Of a stretch of DNA of 33,052 nt, positions 22,659-31,646 are shown piece after piece. Position 1 is the stretch's first letter; each line of letters opens with the position of its first letter. The DNA comes from Spirochaetia bacterium (GTDB lineage Bacteria > Spirochaetota > Spirochaetia > Sphaerochaetales > Sphaerochaetaceae). The position numbers were made by a program, and so were the translations under genes. The stretch spans positions 1 to 33,052 of the forward strand of contig RZYT01000005.1 of the NCBI GenBank assembly GCA_009930195.1. The letters are read 5' to 3'. The notes under the pieces are model-generated. The model saw only the letters and a list, made by a program, of their open reading frames with translations, made no database searches and was not told where the DNA came from.

Positions 22659-23548
22659 GACGGATCCTCTTCATTCTTGTGGAATCGTCGATAGGCGTCC
22701 TGCAAGACAGTGGTGTCCACATGGGTGTAGATCTGGGTTGTCTTGATGTCACTGTGACCGAGCAGTTCCTGTACACTGCGCAAATCCGCCCCACCCTCAA
22801 GCAGATGGGTGGCAAAACTGTGGCGAAGCGTATGCACCTTTGCCTCGATGTCGGTAAGTCCTGTGTAGGTCATGAACCGCTTGTAGAGTGCCTGACGGGT
22901 GAGCTTGTGTCCCCTGCGCCCGACAAAGAGAGCCTTCTCCGAGCGTCTGGCTCCAACCAGGAGGGGACGCACTTCATCCAGATAGGTCTTCAAAAACGAC
23001 TGGGCAACCTCCCCAACGGGCAGGATTCTCATCTTGTCCCGCTTGCCGAGCACCCTGAGGTACCGAATCTGATAGTCATTCAGCTCAAGGTTGCATGCCT
23101 CGCTGATCCTGAGGCCGCACGAGTAGATGAGCTCAAAGATGGTACGGTCACGAAAGCCCAACGCATCGGAGGTGTCGATGCTCTCCAGCAAGGTTTCCAC
23201 CTCCCTGAGGGAGGCTACCTGAGGAAGCGGAACAGGGTGATGGGAGCGCGGAATCTGCAGGACAGGGTTGTCCATGCGGACTTTTTGCAGCTGGAGATAG
23301 GTGAAGAAGGAGCGAAGCGCGGAAAGCAACTTGCCGACACTGCGCTCGCTGAGATCTCTCGTTTCCACCTGCATCTGGATATAGGACTCGATCTCGTGGG
23401 CTTGTATCGTCTCAAGCTGTGGATGCTGCTCCAGAAGCAAGCGCACCTCGTGCTCGTATACAGATTGCGTCGCCTCGCTGAGGCGACGCTGCAAGCCGAG
23501 ATAGTCCCGATACTCCTCAAGCAGGAGCAGAGAGGCAGGATCAGGCAT
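22655..23548 (-). CDS. xerD: Tyrosine recombinase XerD-like
   Basis: A 297-residue site-specific recombinase. An N-terminal core-binding domain (about 5-90) is followed by the catalytic domain with R147 (SCGLRISEA), K169, H239 and R242 (HTLRHSFATHLL), H265 (LLGHSDIKTT) and nucleophile Y274. It starts 2 nt after the ftsZ stop and overlaps the TSUP gene by 4 nt. With the xerC-like gene about 1.6 kb downstream it forms a recombinase pair in the same transcript as ftsZ, linking dimer resolution with division. No dif-like site was found in the window. The XerC and XerD labels could be swapped. Confidence 0.88.
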   Translation of the reverse strand: MPDPASLLLLEEYRDYLGLQRRLSEATQSVYEHEVRLLLEQHPQLETIQAHEIESYIQMQVETRDLSERSVGKLLSALRSFFTYLQLQKVRMDNPVLQIPRSHHPVPLPQVASLREVETLLESIDTSDALGFRDRTIFELIYSCGLRISEACNLELNDYQIRYLRVLGKRDKMRILPVGEVAQSFLKTYLDEVRPLLVGARRSEKALFVGRRGHKLTRQALYKRFMTYTGLTDIEAKVHTLRHSFATHLLEGGADLRSVQELLGHSDIKTTQIYTHVDTTVLQDAYRRFHKNEEDPS

Positions 23549-23550
23549 GT

Positions 23551-24795
23551 CTACTTGTCGTCCGGCTTGTTGCGTGAGTAGCGCAAGACCGCAGGAATCG
23601 TATAGTCGTTGCTATTGGTGTTCGGTCCCTTGCCAAGTTGCTTCTGCAAGTCCTGCCAGCGGTTCACCTGGATCGCACCTACATCGCTCTCCTCTTCCGA
23701 CTGCTTCTTGGCTGCAGGAGCACTCTCGTCTTCCTTGTGCTCGCTCACCTTTGCCGAAGCATAGCGTCGCTTCACCATATCCATATCGGCAAGCTCTGCA
23801 CCCACAACATCTTCCTTGCGTTCAAAGCCTGTAGCAACCACCGTCACCTTGATGCGGTCCCCAAGTTCGGGATTGAAGGCCTGCCCGGCGATCACCAGGG
23901 CATCCTCTGCACACTTTTCGGTGACCAGCTCCACCACATCCTGATACTCCTGCAAGGTGAGGTTGTCACTGCCTGCAAGGTTCACCAGTACGCTCTTCGC
24001 CCCTTCAATGCTCGCATTCTCAAGCAGGGGATTGTTGATCGCCTGCCGTGCAGCATCAACGGCACGGTTTGCACCCTCACCAAAGCCGATACCCATCAGG
24101 GCATCGCCCTTCCCTTTCATGACGGTGCGCACGTCAGCAAAATCGATATTGATTTCACCCGGCTCGGTGATGAGCTCGCTGATGCCCTGCACTCCCATGT
24201 ACAACACCTCGTCGGCCATCAGGAAGGCCTGCTTGATCGGGGTGTTGTTCTCCACTACCTTCAGCAGGTACTGGTTGGGGATGATGATCAGGGTATCGAC
24301 CTGCTTGCGCAGCTTCTCGATGCCTGTCTGGGCAAGCATCAGTTTCTTCTTTCCTTCAAAGGCAAAGGGCGTGGTAACCACGGCGACGGTCAAGGCATTG
24401 CAGCTCTTTGCAATCTCAGCCACCACAGCAGCCGCACCGGTACCGGTACCTCCCCCCATACCCGCAGTGATGAAGACCATGTCGGCATTCTCAATTTCTC
24501 GACGAATGTCCTCCTTGCTCTCCTGGGCGGCCTTCTCCCCAACCTCGGGAATACCTCCGGCTCCGAGACCTCCGGTCAGCTCCTTGCCGATTGGGATGCG
24601 GATTTGTGCATTGGATCGCTGGAGGGCCTGCATATCGGTGTTCATGGTGACAAAATGCACCTTCTTCAAGCCGCTGGCGATCATGCGGTTCACCGCATTG
24701 CCACCAGCTCCACCTACCCCGATCACTTTGATGATCGTGGAGGTGGCCTGTTCGTCCTGGACCATATCCTCTACTTCAAACATTCCAAAATCCAT
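23551..24795 (-). CDS. ftsZ: Cell division GTPase FtsZ
   Basis: A tubulin-like GTPase that forms the Z ring. The 414-residue protein has IKVIGVGGAGGNAVNRM (22-38), the tubulin signature GGGTGTG (114-120), the T7 synergy loop around NIDFADVRT, a variable acidic linker (about 345-390) and the C-terminal conserved peptide YTIPAVLRYSR that binds FtsA and ZipA-like partners. It follows ftsA by 27 nt. It is a normal FtsZ with no missing key residue. Confidence 0.98.
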   Translation of the reverse strand: MDFGMFEVEDMVQDEQATSTIIKVIGVGGAGGNAVNRMIASGLKKVHFVTMNTDMQALQRSNAQIRIPIGKELTGGLGAGGIPEVGEKAAQESKEDIRREIENADMVFITAGMGGGTGTGAAAVVAEIAKSCNALTVAVVTTPFAFEGKKKLMLAQTGIEKLRKQVDTLIIIPNQYLLKVVENNTPIKQAFLMADEVLYMGVQGISELITEPGEINIDFADVRTVMKGKGDALMGIGFGEGANRAVDAARQAINNPLLENASIEGAKSVLVNLAGSDNLTLQEYQDVVELVTEKCAEDALVIAGQAFNPELGDRIKVTVVATGFERKEDVVGAELADMDMVKRRYASAKVSEHKEDESAPAAKKQSEEESDVGAIQVNRWQDLQKQLGKGPNTNSNDYTIPAVLRYSRNKPDDK

Positions 24796-24822
24796 AGCCT
24801 ATTCCTTTGCCCTGCGGCTCTT

Positions 24823-26070
24823 TTAGAACAATGTCCTGAAAAAATCACGGAGCTTTGAGGATGCTCCACCCTCTTTGCGCCGTACCCGATCCTTGCGGGC
24901 CTTTGGAGAAGATCCCGTCTCACGGACTTTGCGCGCTTCGCTCTTGAGCAGCCCCAACACCGTGGTGTACTGGGGACTGATGTAGGAGCGGTCCAAACCC
25001 CCGATAGCCTCGGGAAACCCCAGACGAGCCGGAAGCCGGAAAATCTCGCTGGCAAGCTCGGTAACACCGCTGAGCAGCGCTCCACCCCCTACCAACACCA
25101 CACCGCCTCCGAACGAACCCTGCACCTGTGCTTTCTCAAGGTCACTTTGCAGGCGGGAGAAGATCTCTGCCATCCTGGGCTCAATGACCTTGCTCAGTTC
25201 TTTCTTGGGCATCTTGATCGGAGGAAGCCCCCCGACTTGCGGGATGAGGATCATATCCTCACTGGAGACCGAAGGGACATAGCTGTGTCCGCTCTCGCAT
25301 TTGATCTGTTCAGCTGCGGCACGAGTCTTGTTCAGGATATAGGCAATGTCATTGGTGACAGCCTCCCCTCCCAGGTTCACCCCCCCGGTGTATACCGGAG
25401 ACCCATTGGTATAGGCAATCATATTGGTGATGCCGCTGCCGATGTTGATGAGGATGGTCCCCATCTCCTTCTCTTCACTGCTCAGTACAACTTCACTGTC
25501 TGCAAGGCTTTGCAGGACAAGACGTTGCACCGAAAGTCCGGATCGCTGGATGCATTTTCGTTCATTCTGGCAGATGGCCGACGAAGCGGTTACGATAAGC
25601 ACGCGACTCTCCAGCCGGTGCCCAAGCATATCAATCGGATCCTTGATGCCCATCTGGCCATCTATCTGGAAGTCCTGCACCAAGGTATGAAGTATTTCCC
25701 TATCCTGGGGAAGCTCGAAGGCCCGGGCAACCTCAAGAGATCGGAAGATGTCCTCACGCTTGATTTCCTGGTCCTTGCTGTTGATCCCCACCACCCCGGT
25801 ACTGGGGATGCCGATGATGTTCTCCCCCCCGATGCCGATGATGACTTCACTCATCTCCGCCCCTGCCTGGAGCTCAGCCTCATTGATCACCGTCTGGATG
25901 GTTTTCAGTGTCTGTTCAATATTGACGATTGAACCGGCACGGACTCCCTCGCTCGGATGCTCACAGATGCTGTCGACCATCAACTGGCCTTCACGGCTCA
26001 CCGAGCCGATTACGCATCTGGTCCGGCTGGAGCCGATATCCAGTCCCATCAACATTTTATCTCCAGCCAT
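24823..26070 (-). CDS. ftsA: Cell division protein FtsA
   Basis: An actin-like ATPase that tethers FtsZ to the membrane. The start at 26070 is chosen because a G-rich AAGGGGG lies 8 nt before it; the open frame extends 50 codons further but overlaps the ftsQ end and is not FtsA-like. The 415-residue protein has the phosphate-1 loop GLDIGSSRTRCVIG, the phosphate-2 loop LINIGSGITN, VLVGGGALLSGV and the adenosine-binding region. The C-terminal basic amphipathic helix SSKLRDFFRTLF is the membrane-targeting sequence. It lies between ftsQ and ftsZ as usual. Confidence 0.96.
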   Translation of the reverse strand: MAGDKMLMGLDIGSSRTRCVIGSVSREGQLMVDSICEHPSEGVRAGSIVNIEQTLKTIQTVINEAELQAGAEMSEVIIGIGGENIIGIPSTGVVGINSKDQEIKREDIFRSLEVARAFELPQDREILHTLVQDFQIDGQMGIKDPIDMLGHRLESRVLIVTASSAICQNERKCIQRSGLSVQRLVLQSLADSEVVLSSEEKEMGTILINIGSGITNMIAYTNGSPVYTGGVNLGGEAVTNDIAYILNKTRAAAEQIKCESGHSYVPSVSSEDMILIPQVGGLPPIKMPKKELSKVIEPRMAEIFSRLQSDLEKAQVQGSFGGGVVLVGGGALLSGVTELASEIFRLPARLGFPEAIGGLDRSYISPQYTTVLGLLKSEARKVRETGSSPKARKDRVRRKEGGASSKLRDFFRTLF

Positions 26071-26098
26071 TACAGCAACCCCCTTATGGTCGGTCTCA

Positions 26099-26854
26099 TT
26101 ACCTCTGCACCAAGCCCTCTTGATAGAGGTCGTATCGCCTGGTCGGCGAGCTGAGGAAGGAAAGCGCATCCTGTTGGTCCTGCTGGACCACAAGCATGGC
26201 TGCTTGCACAATGTGTGCACCCACAGGCTCCCTCACCCAAATCTGGGCATTCAGGGACGAGAGTTCCAGAACCATCTTTCCAAAGCTGTTACTACTATTA
26301 TTATCGTATTTTATCCTAGTTATCAAGGTAGTTTTGCCTTCAAGGGACCGTGCCAACGCCATTACCTGGGCAAACCCCTCATCAATTCCATGACGAGCCA
26401 TCATCCGGGCATAGGAAAGGGGAACCTCAATGGTGAGCACGACCTTCTTCCAGGAAGGGACATCCCTGCTGTCAAGCATCACCAAGCTCTCACCGGTCAC
26501 CAAATACGAGTCTTGCCCATCCTCTCCTTGCACCAAAGCCAAGGCATCGACAAGGGTCAGGTCAACCATCAGGGTGGAAGGCAGGATCCGTTTCAGCTTT
26601 GCTTTGGAGACCGGCCCATAGGCTTCGAGTTTGGCCTCTTGCTTTCCGAGATTCATGGCAAAAAGGGAGGTTCCCACCATTGCTGAGAGATACTGGGCAA
26701 CCTCAGCGGGAACCTGGGCGCTGCCTTGGTGTGCCGCCACCTGCACAGAGCTGATCATAAACTGGGGAACGGAGCGCAGGGTGAACAGCAGCAGCAACGC
26801 AAGCAGCGGGAGCAGCAAGAGGACCATCTTGGTCTTGATGCCAATCCCTTTCAT
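26099..26854 (-). CDS. ftsQ: Cell division protein FtsQ/DivIB
   Basis: A single-pass membrane protein of 251 residues that links the FtsWI synthase to FtsL. It has a short basic cytoplasmic start, a membrane helix (about 9-27), then a POTRA-like domain beginning near FMISSVQVA, followed by a beta domain. Sequence identity to known FtsQ is low, as usual for this family, so the call rests on the topology, the size and the position between ftsW and ftsA. GGGGG lies 7 nt upstream of the start, which overlaps the ftsW stop by 4 nt. A short run of AT-rich codons (KYDNNSSNS) stands out from the GC-rich surroundings. Confidence 0.85.
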   Translation of the reverse strand: MKGIGIKTKMVLLLLPLLALLLLFTLRSVPQFMISSVQVAAHQGSAQVPAEVAQYLSAMVGTSLFAMNLGKQEAKLEAYGPVSKAKLKRILPSTLMVDLTLVDALALVQGEDGQDSYLVTGESLVMLDSRDVPSWKKVVLTIEVPLSYARMMARHGIDEGFAQVMALARSLEGKTTLITRIKYDNNSSNSFGKMVLELSSLNAQIWVREPVGAHIVQAAMLVVQQDQQDALSFLSSPTRRYDLYQEGLVQR

Positions 26855-28086
26855 GATCGTTCCCCCTCGTCGGGGAACAGGATTGCCTTGCGCTCCCCCT
26901 CATCAAGTGAACTTTTCTGCAGGGGTATCTTTCCGCTGCTGATCAACAGGATACGATAGAGGATCGAACAGGATGTCAGTACAATGAAGAGGTTCGTGCC
27001 CCCTTGGCTGAAAAACGGCAAGGGTATGCCGGTGGGGGGAAGCATGGCTGTCACCACCCCCAGATTCAGGATAGCCTGGAAGAGAATCATGCTTGTAAGG
27101 CCAAAGGCCGTGATGCTGAGAAACCGGTCACGGTCACGCATTCTTGCCGCGGCATTGTAGCCAAGAATTGCAAGCATGGCAAAAAGGATCAGGACAAACG
27201 CACAGCCGGCAAGCCCGAGCTCCTCACACATGGACGCAAAGATGAAGTCACTCTGCACTTCGGGAAGCAAACCAAGCTTGTAGGTTCCATTTCCCAAGCC
27301 CACCCCGAACAGTCCCCCTTTCTGGATGGCCTTCAGGGAGGTGGTGACCTGGTAGTTCATGCCAACCGGGTCAAGGGAGGGAAACAGGAAAGACACGATG
27401 CGCTTGACCCGATACGACTGGGAGAACAGGCCTACCAGCGCGGGGGGAACGAGGAACGCAAACATGATGAGCAAGGTGGATATCCTCAGTCCGCTGGCAA
27501 GCATCAGGGAGAAGGAGATTGCCAGGAAGAGAGCGGCGGATGAGTAATCACGCTGCAAGAAAATCAGCAGCGTCATCCCGATGCTGACAAGAAACGGCAG
27601 AAGGAAACGGCGCAAAAGCGACTGGTTTGAACGGTCGAACCTGAAGTAATAGGCATAGAAAAGCACCAAGGCAAGCTTTGCAAACTCCGATGGCTGGAGG
27701 GAAGGAAGCGGCCCTATCTGCAACCAGCGCCGGGAACCAAGACGTTCCTGACCAAAGGGGGTGAAAAGGGTCATCAGCAGTAGAAGCAGGGAAACCAGGA
27801 GAATGGGATAGCTGAACATCTTGATCCAGGAGATCGGGATGAACCGAATGACCACAAAGACAACCAGGGCCAAGGCAACGAACATCAGCTGACGCGTCAG
27901 AAAGTAATGATGCGGAAGATTGTGGATGAGCGCCTCGTTGTAGGAAGCACTGTAGAGCATGATCAAACCGAAACCGGTGATGAGCACCACCACACAAAGA
28001 AATGTGAAGGGGCTGAAATTTCCCCCTGCTTCGACCAAACTCTCCGTCTGTTGCTGATAGTCATCGAATTCCCTTCGTATATCCAT
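26851..28086 (-). CDS. ftsW: Septal peptidoglycan polymerase FtsW (SEDS family)
   Basis: This enzyme polymerises lipid II at the septum with FtsI. The protein is 411 residues from the ATG at 28086, which has AGGTGA as ribosome site and avoids overlap with mraY; a longer frame by 15 codons is possible. About ten membrane helices are visible. SEDS marks are GSRRWLQIGPLPSLQPSEFAK-type loops, the catalytic aspartate region LQRDYSSAA (family QxDxGTA) and the late loop MLPPTGIPLPFFSQGG (family LPFISYGG). The Y to Q change in that loop and SSA for GTA are unusual. The partner ftsI is encoded separately about 10 kb away. Confidence 0.94.
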   Translation of the reverse strand: MDIRREFDDYQQQTESLVEAGGNFSPFTFLCVVVLITGFGLIMLYSASYNEALIHNLPHHYFLTRQLMFVALALVVFVVIRFIPISWIKMFSYPILLVSLLLLLMTLFTPFGQERLGSRRWLQIGPLPSLQPSEFAKLALVLFYAYYFRFDRSNQSLLRRFLLPFLVSIGMTLLIFLQRDYSSAALFLAISFSLMLASGLRISTLLIMFAFLVPPALVGLFSQSYRVKRIVSFLFPSLDPVGMNYQVTTSLKAIQKGGLFGVGLGNGTYKLGLLPEVQSDFIFASMCEELGLAGCAFVLILFAMLAILGYNAAARMRDRDRFLSITAFGLTSMILFQAILNLGVVTAMLPPTGIPLPFFSQGGTNLFIVLTSCSILYRILLISSGKIPLQKSSLDEGERKAILFPDEGERS

Positions 28087-28091
28087 GGCAT

Positions 28092-29027
28092 TCACCTGGA
28101 GAGCAGCAAGGATGCTGCCCCGAACAACCAAGAGACCAGAATGAAGGAGATGACAATGCGGTTCTCCTTCACCCCCTTCAGCTCATATGCGTGGTGCAAG
28201 GGTGCAATGGTGAACACCTTTTTCCCGAATCTTCTGATGGAGATGATCTGGATGAGACTGCTCGCCAACTCGACGAGAAACAAGCCGCTTGCAACAAAGA
28301 GGGCAACCTCGGCCTTGAGCAACAGGCCACTTATGGCAAGGTATCCTCCCAAGGCATGACTGCCGCAATCCCCCATGAAATACTTTGCCGGGCGGCGATT
28401 GAACCAGAGGAACGCCAACAGGGAACCGAGCAAGGCAGGAGATGTTGATTCGGAGCGCTGGACCGAAAACAGGATGATCAACAGAAGCATCGGCAGGCTC
28501 GACCCTGCTGCCAGAGCATCCAGACCGTCGGTAATGTTGATTGCATTCACAAAATACAAGATGTACAGCAAGGCGAGGAGATAGTAGGCAGGACCCAGCG
28601 AAAGCGAGGCAAACCCAAGATCGAGCGTGGTGTCGATGAGGCCATGCTGCTTGAGAATAATCAGAAGAAGCAGGGCAGCCTGCACCTGCAGGGCCAGCTT
28701 GAGCAGCGACGGAAGCCCATCACCATTGCTGGAGGTCTGCTTGAGGCGGTCATCCAAAAATCCCACCAAGGCAAAAAGCATGAGGCCGAGCAGAGGATAC
28801 AGGACCGTCGGAGAGGCAAGGTGCGGATCGGACAAGGTCACGGCAAAGGTCCCCAAAGTGAAGGCCACGCCCCCGACCACCGGCGTCCCCTGCTTGGATG
28901 CGTGCACCTGCCGCAGTTCGGGCTTTATCGCCACAGAGCTTCTCCCCACCAATGACAAGAGAACCTTCGAGAGGACGAAGGTCAACAACAACGAGGCAAG
29001 CAATAGGATCGAAAACCTGCTAGGCAT
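28092..29027 (-). CDS. mraY: Phospho-MurNAc-pentapeptide transferase MraY, with unusual motifs
   Basis: This enzyme transfers phospho-MurNAc-pentapeptide to undecaprenyl phosphate to make lipid I in the inner membrane. The 311-residue protein (short for MraY) has about ten membrane helices. The metal motif GFLDDRLK (D92, D93), NAINITDGLDAL (161-172) and MGDCGSHALGG (218-228; family MGDTGSLALGG) are present. The late loop is APLHHAYELKG (275-285), where typical MraY has HHH. The third histidine is Ala280, the T of the GDTG motif is Cys, and the L is His. It overlaps murF by 8 nt, and its AAGGAGG lies in a small CCTCC-AAA-GGAGG hairpin. A WecA-like transferase is the alternative, but gene context and the HH motif favour MraY. 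Confidence 0.9.
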   Translation of the reverse strand: MPSRFSILLLASLLLTFVLSKVLLSLVGRSSVAIKPELRQVHASKQGTPVVGGVAFTLGTFAVTLSDPHLASPTVLYPLLGLMLFALVGFLDDRLKQTSSNGDGLPSLLKLALQVQAALLLLIILKQHGLIDTTLDLGFASLSLGPAYYLLALLYILYFVNAINITDGLDALAAGSSLPMLLLIILFSVQRSESTSPALLGSLLAFLWFNRRPAKYFMGDCGSHALGGYLAISGLLLKAEVALFVASGLFLVELASSLIQIISIRRFGKKVFTIAPLHHAYELKGVKENRIVISFILVSWLFGAASLLLSR

Positions 29028-30405
29028 AGGAACGCACCCTCCTTTGGAGGAAGGGTATCAGCCGTTCCATGCCGACCGATCTTGAGGCTTTCAGCAAGTA
29101 GAGATCCCCACTCTTGGATTGGGTTCCCACTTCCGCTTCCAGATGGGAAAACGATTGGGTGTAGGAGACTTCTCCTGCATACGGTGAGTGCTTGAGGCAG
29201 TAGGCCGCCTCTTCCATCTCCTCGCCGTACAGGTAGGCTTTGCTGAAGGATGAGGTGGAAAGAATATCGGCAATGCTGCGATGTGCCTCGCGTGAGCATT
29301 GGCCAAGCTCTTTCATGGGACCAAGCACCACTTTCTTTGCTCCACCCCAAGAGAGGGAGGAGAGGTAGCGAAGGATGCTGGACGTCGAGTCAAGACTGGC
29401 GTTGTACGAGTCGTCGACGATGGTAACCCTGCTGCGATGGACAAACGAGCGGCCATGCATCGGCTCAAAGCCCTCCAGGGCGTGAGCGATTGCAAGAGGA
29501 TCTGCTCCCAGGTAGGCTCCCACCCTGATGGCACCAACCACATCTTCCAGAAGGTGTCTTCCCACTGACCGGATCCTGAATGTCTGTCCTCCATAGGAGA
29601 GCTGCCATCCCTCGAGACCCAGGTCCTGGGCCTCGATGTCGTTGGCGCTGTATCGGCCAAGGGCCACAGAAGCCTGCTTCTGGATCAGATCGAAGTGCTT
29701 GCAGTCCCTGCTTACAAAGCCTGCTTTCAGTTCAGGGTGGAATATCCTTGCTTTTTCGCTGGCAATCGTCGTTTCACTGCCCATCTTTTCCAGATGAGAG
29801 ATGCCGATGTTCGTCAGCACCGCGACCGAAGGCTTGAGAATGGAAACCATCCGGTCCATCTCCCCTATATGGTCGATTCCCATCTCAAACACACCATACC
29901 TGCTCTCGCGTCCCAGGCCGAAAATGCTCAAGGGAAGTCCGAATTCGCTGTTGAGGTTGCCGGGAGTCCTTGCTGTCGGTCCCAAGACGCTGGTGATGCG
30001 GGCTATCGCTTCCTTGGTGGTGCTTTTGCCACAGCTTCCGGTGATACCCACCGTCTGCAAGGAAGGTATGAGACCCAGGTAGGAACGGGCTAATGAGTGC
30101 AAGCTGGAGAGTACATCGTCACAGCCCAAGACTGCGATGGAAACTTCCTTCAGCGCACGCTGTACCTGGGCATACGGGACAACCACAGCACTGGCTCCAT
30201 TGGCCTGTACCTGTGCAAGGTACGAAATTCCGTCAACCTTCTCTCCCTTGAGAGCAAAAAAGAGCGAGCCGCTCGTGCACTGTCTGCTGTCAATCTGCAC
30301 ATTGGTGATGCGTGCATCAGAGCCACGCAGGCACGTTGCATTGCAAAGCGATGCAATGCTGCAGGGATCGAAAGCAAACTGTGCAAGCTGCTGGCTATCA
30401 GTCAT
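29020..30405 (-). CDS. murF: UDP-MurNAc-tripeptide D-Ala-D-Ala ligase MurF
   Basis: This cytoplasmic ligase adds the D-Ala-D-Ala dipeptide to make the UDP-MurNAc-pentapeptide. The 461-residue protein has the Mur ligase N-terminal domain (about 20-105), the P-loop GSCGKSTTKE (family GSxGKTTTKE), NLNSEFGLPLSIF, the EMG motif in FEMGIDHIGEMDR, and the C-terminal DDSYNAS signature. AGGAG lies 6 nt before the ATG. It overlaps ftsL by 8 nt. murE, murD, murC and ftsI, which flank murF in many dcw clusters, are absent here. Confidence 0.95.
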   Translation of the reverse strand: MTDSQQLAQFAFDPCSIASLCNATCLRGSDARITNVQIDSRQCTSGSLFFALKGEKVDGISYLAQVQANGASAVVVPYAQVQRALKEVSIAVLGCDDVLSSLHSLARSYLGLIPSLQTVGITGSCGKSTTKEAIARITSVLGPTARTPGNLNSEFGLPLSIFGLGRESRYGVFEMGIDHIGEMDRMVSILKPSVAVLTNIGISHLEKMGSETTIASEKARIFHPELKAGFVSRDCKHFDLIQKQASVALGRYSANDIEAQDLGLEGWQLSYGGQTFRIRSVGRHLLEDVVGAIRVGAYLGADPLAIAHALEGFEPMHGRSFVHRSRVTIVDDSYNASLDSTSSILRYLSSLSWGGAKKVVLGPMKELGQCSREAHRSIADILSTSSFSKAYLYGEEMEEAAYCLKHSPYAGEVSYTQSFSHLEAEVGTQSKSGDLYLLKASRSVGMERLIPFLQRRVRSYA

Positions 30406-30745
30406 ACGTTCTCCTGGACACCATGATCACCGCCTCCGCCTTGATCGGCTGGAAGGCGATATCCTCTTTCCACGCACCCTCTACCAGTTGCTCAGGCATG
30501 GAGAGCTTGGAGATGCCTGCCAACAGGACCTGCCTCTGCTCTTCCAACGCCTGACGGTTTTCAAGCAGAGTCTGGTATTCAATCTCAAGACTGCGATTGA
30601 CCCCTCTCTGCCAAAGTGGGACAAAAATGGCAGCCATGACACAGAGCAGCATCATCAGGACAACCAACTGTTCGATGCGCACGAAGCGGCGGCTTCGCTG
30701 AACTGGTCGTTGTTTGAGATCTGTCGTGTACCAATCGTTACCCAT
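30398..30745 (-). CDS. ftsL: FtsL-like division protein
   Basis: A bitopic membrane protein of 115 residues with a basic cytoplasmic start (about 1-25), one membrane helix (about 26-46) and an extracytoplasmic coiled coil rich in L, E and Q (about 50-80). FtsL proteins are poorly conserved; the call rests on this topology and on the position between rsmH and murF. It would bridge FtsQ and FtsWI. It lies 10 nt after rsmH and overlaps murF by 8 nt. The ftsI gene usually found next is missing. Confidence 0.75.
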   Translation of the reverse strand: MGNDWYTTDLKQRPVQRSRRFVRIEQLVVLMMLLCVMAAIFVPLWQRGVNRSLEIEYQTLLENRQALEEQRQVLLAGISKLSMPEQLVEGAWKEDIAFQPIKAEAVIMVSRRTYD

Positions 30746-30755
30746 ACCCCACTCC

Positions 30756-31646
30756 TTATCGCTTCTCGATAATCCTCAGCTTTGCACTTCTGCTTGCAGG
30801 ATTCTCCTCCCGTTCCGTCTCACTGGGAATCAGAGGCTTTTTGGTGAGAATCCTGATGATGGGATGCTCACCCTCCCCCAACTCCTTGAACAACCATTTG
30901 ACCTTGCGGTCCTCCAGGGAGTGGAAGCTGATGACAGCCATCCTCCCTCCGCTTTTCAGTGTCCGTATCGCTCCCTTCAGGGCCGGCTCGATGCGATCGA
31001 GTTCCCGGTTCACCTCAATGCGAATTGCCTGGAAGCTCCTCGTCGCCGGGTGGATGTGCCCGTATCGGTAACCTGAGGGAACAGCCTTGTAGATGATTGA
31101 GGCCAACTCCTCACTGGTGGTTATCTTTCCGGTCTTCCGACGTTCCACGATTGCACGGGCAATCCTACGCGAATAGCGCTCCTCGCCAAACTGGTAGATG
31201 ACATCGGCAAGCCGTTCTTCCTGGTAGCCGTTCACCACATCGAGAGCACTGATGGGGGCTGTCTTGTCCAGACGCATGTCGAGCACCTCATCCTTGCGGA
31301 AGGAGAAGCCCCGTTCGCTCTCCTCGTAGTGATAGCTGGAAATGCCGAGGTCAAAAAGCACCAGGTCGAAAGAGTTCTCCTGCTCGCCGGCAAAAAAGTC
31401 GTCAAACCAGATATTCATCGGTTTGAAACGCTCGCCGAAGCTTTCCATACGCTTGATGGCTTTCTGCTGGATCGAACTGTCCCGGTCCAGACCGATGACA
31501 GTCAGATTGGGATGGGTGGAGAGGAAGAGATGGGTATGTCCACCCTCCCCACAGGTACAGTCAACCATGACAGCCGGGGTGTCCTGGGGCGGTTTCAGAT
31601 ACTCAAGGATTTCCTGTCTCATCACCGAGTAGTGGACGTATTCCAT
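30756..31646 (-). CDS. rsmH: 16S rRNA m4C1402 methyltransferase RsmH (MraW)
   Basis: An S-adenosylmethionine-dependent methyltransferase that modifies C1402 in the decoding centre of 16S rRNA. The 296-residue protein has the early HYSVMRQEIL, the SAM loop VDCTCGEGGHT, GLDRD, FDLGISSYHYEESERGFSF, HPATRSFQAIRIEVN and VISFHSLEDRKVK, all family signatures. I choose the ATG at 31646, which overlaps the mraZ stop by one base (TGATG) and has GGAGG 7 nt upstream; a TTG one codon earlier is also in frame. Confidence 0.97.
   Translation of the reverse strand: MEYVHYSVMRQEILEYLKPPQDTPAVMVDCTCGEGGHTHLFLSTHPNLTVIGLDRDSSIQQKAIKRMESFGERFKPMNIWFDDFFAGEQENSFDLVLFDLGISSYHYEESERGFSFRKDEVLDMRLDKTAPISALDVVNGYQEERLADVIYQFGEERYSRRIARAIVERRKTGKITTSEELASIIYKAVPSGYRYGHIHPATRSFQAIRIEVNRELDRIEPALKGAIRTLKSGGRMAVISFHSLEDRKVKWLFKELGEGEHPIIRILTKKPLIPSETEREENPASRSAKLRIIEKR

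Noticed and set aside
20121-23548. A dif site near the Xer genes
   Set aside because: No 28-bp two-arm sequence with a 6-bp centre resembling dif was found; dif is expected at the terminus.
26071-26220. A 50-residue N-terminal extension of FtsA
   Set aside because: It overlaps the end of ftsQ in another frame, and the ATG at 26070 has a strong ribosome site.
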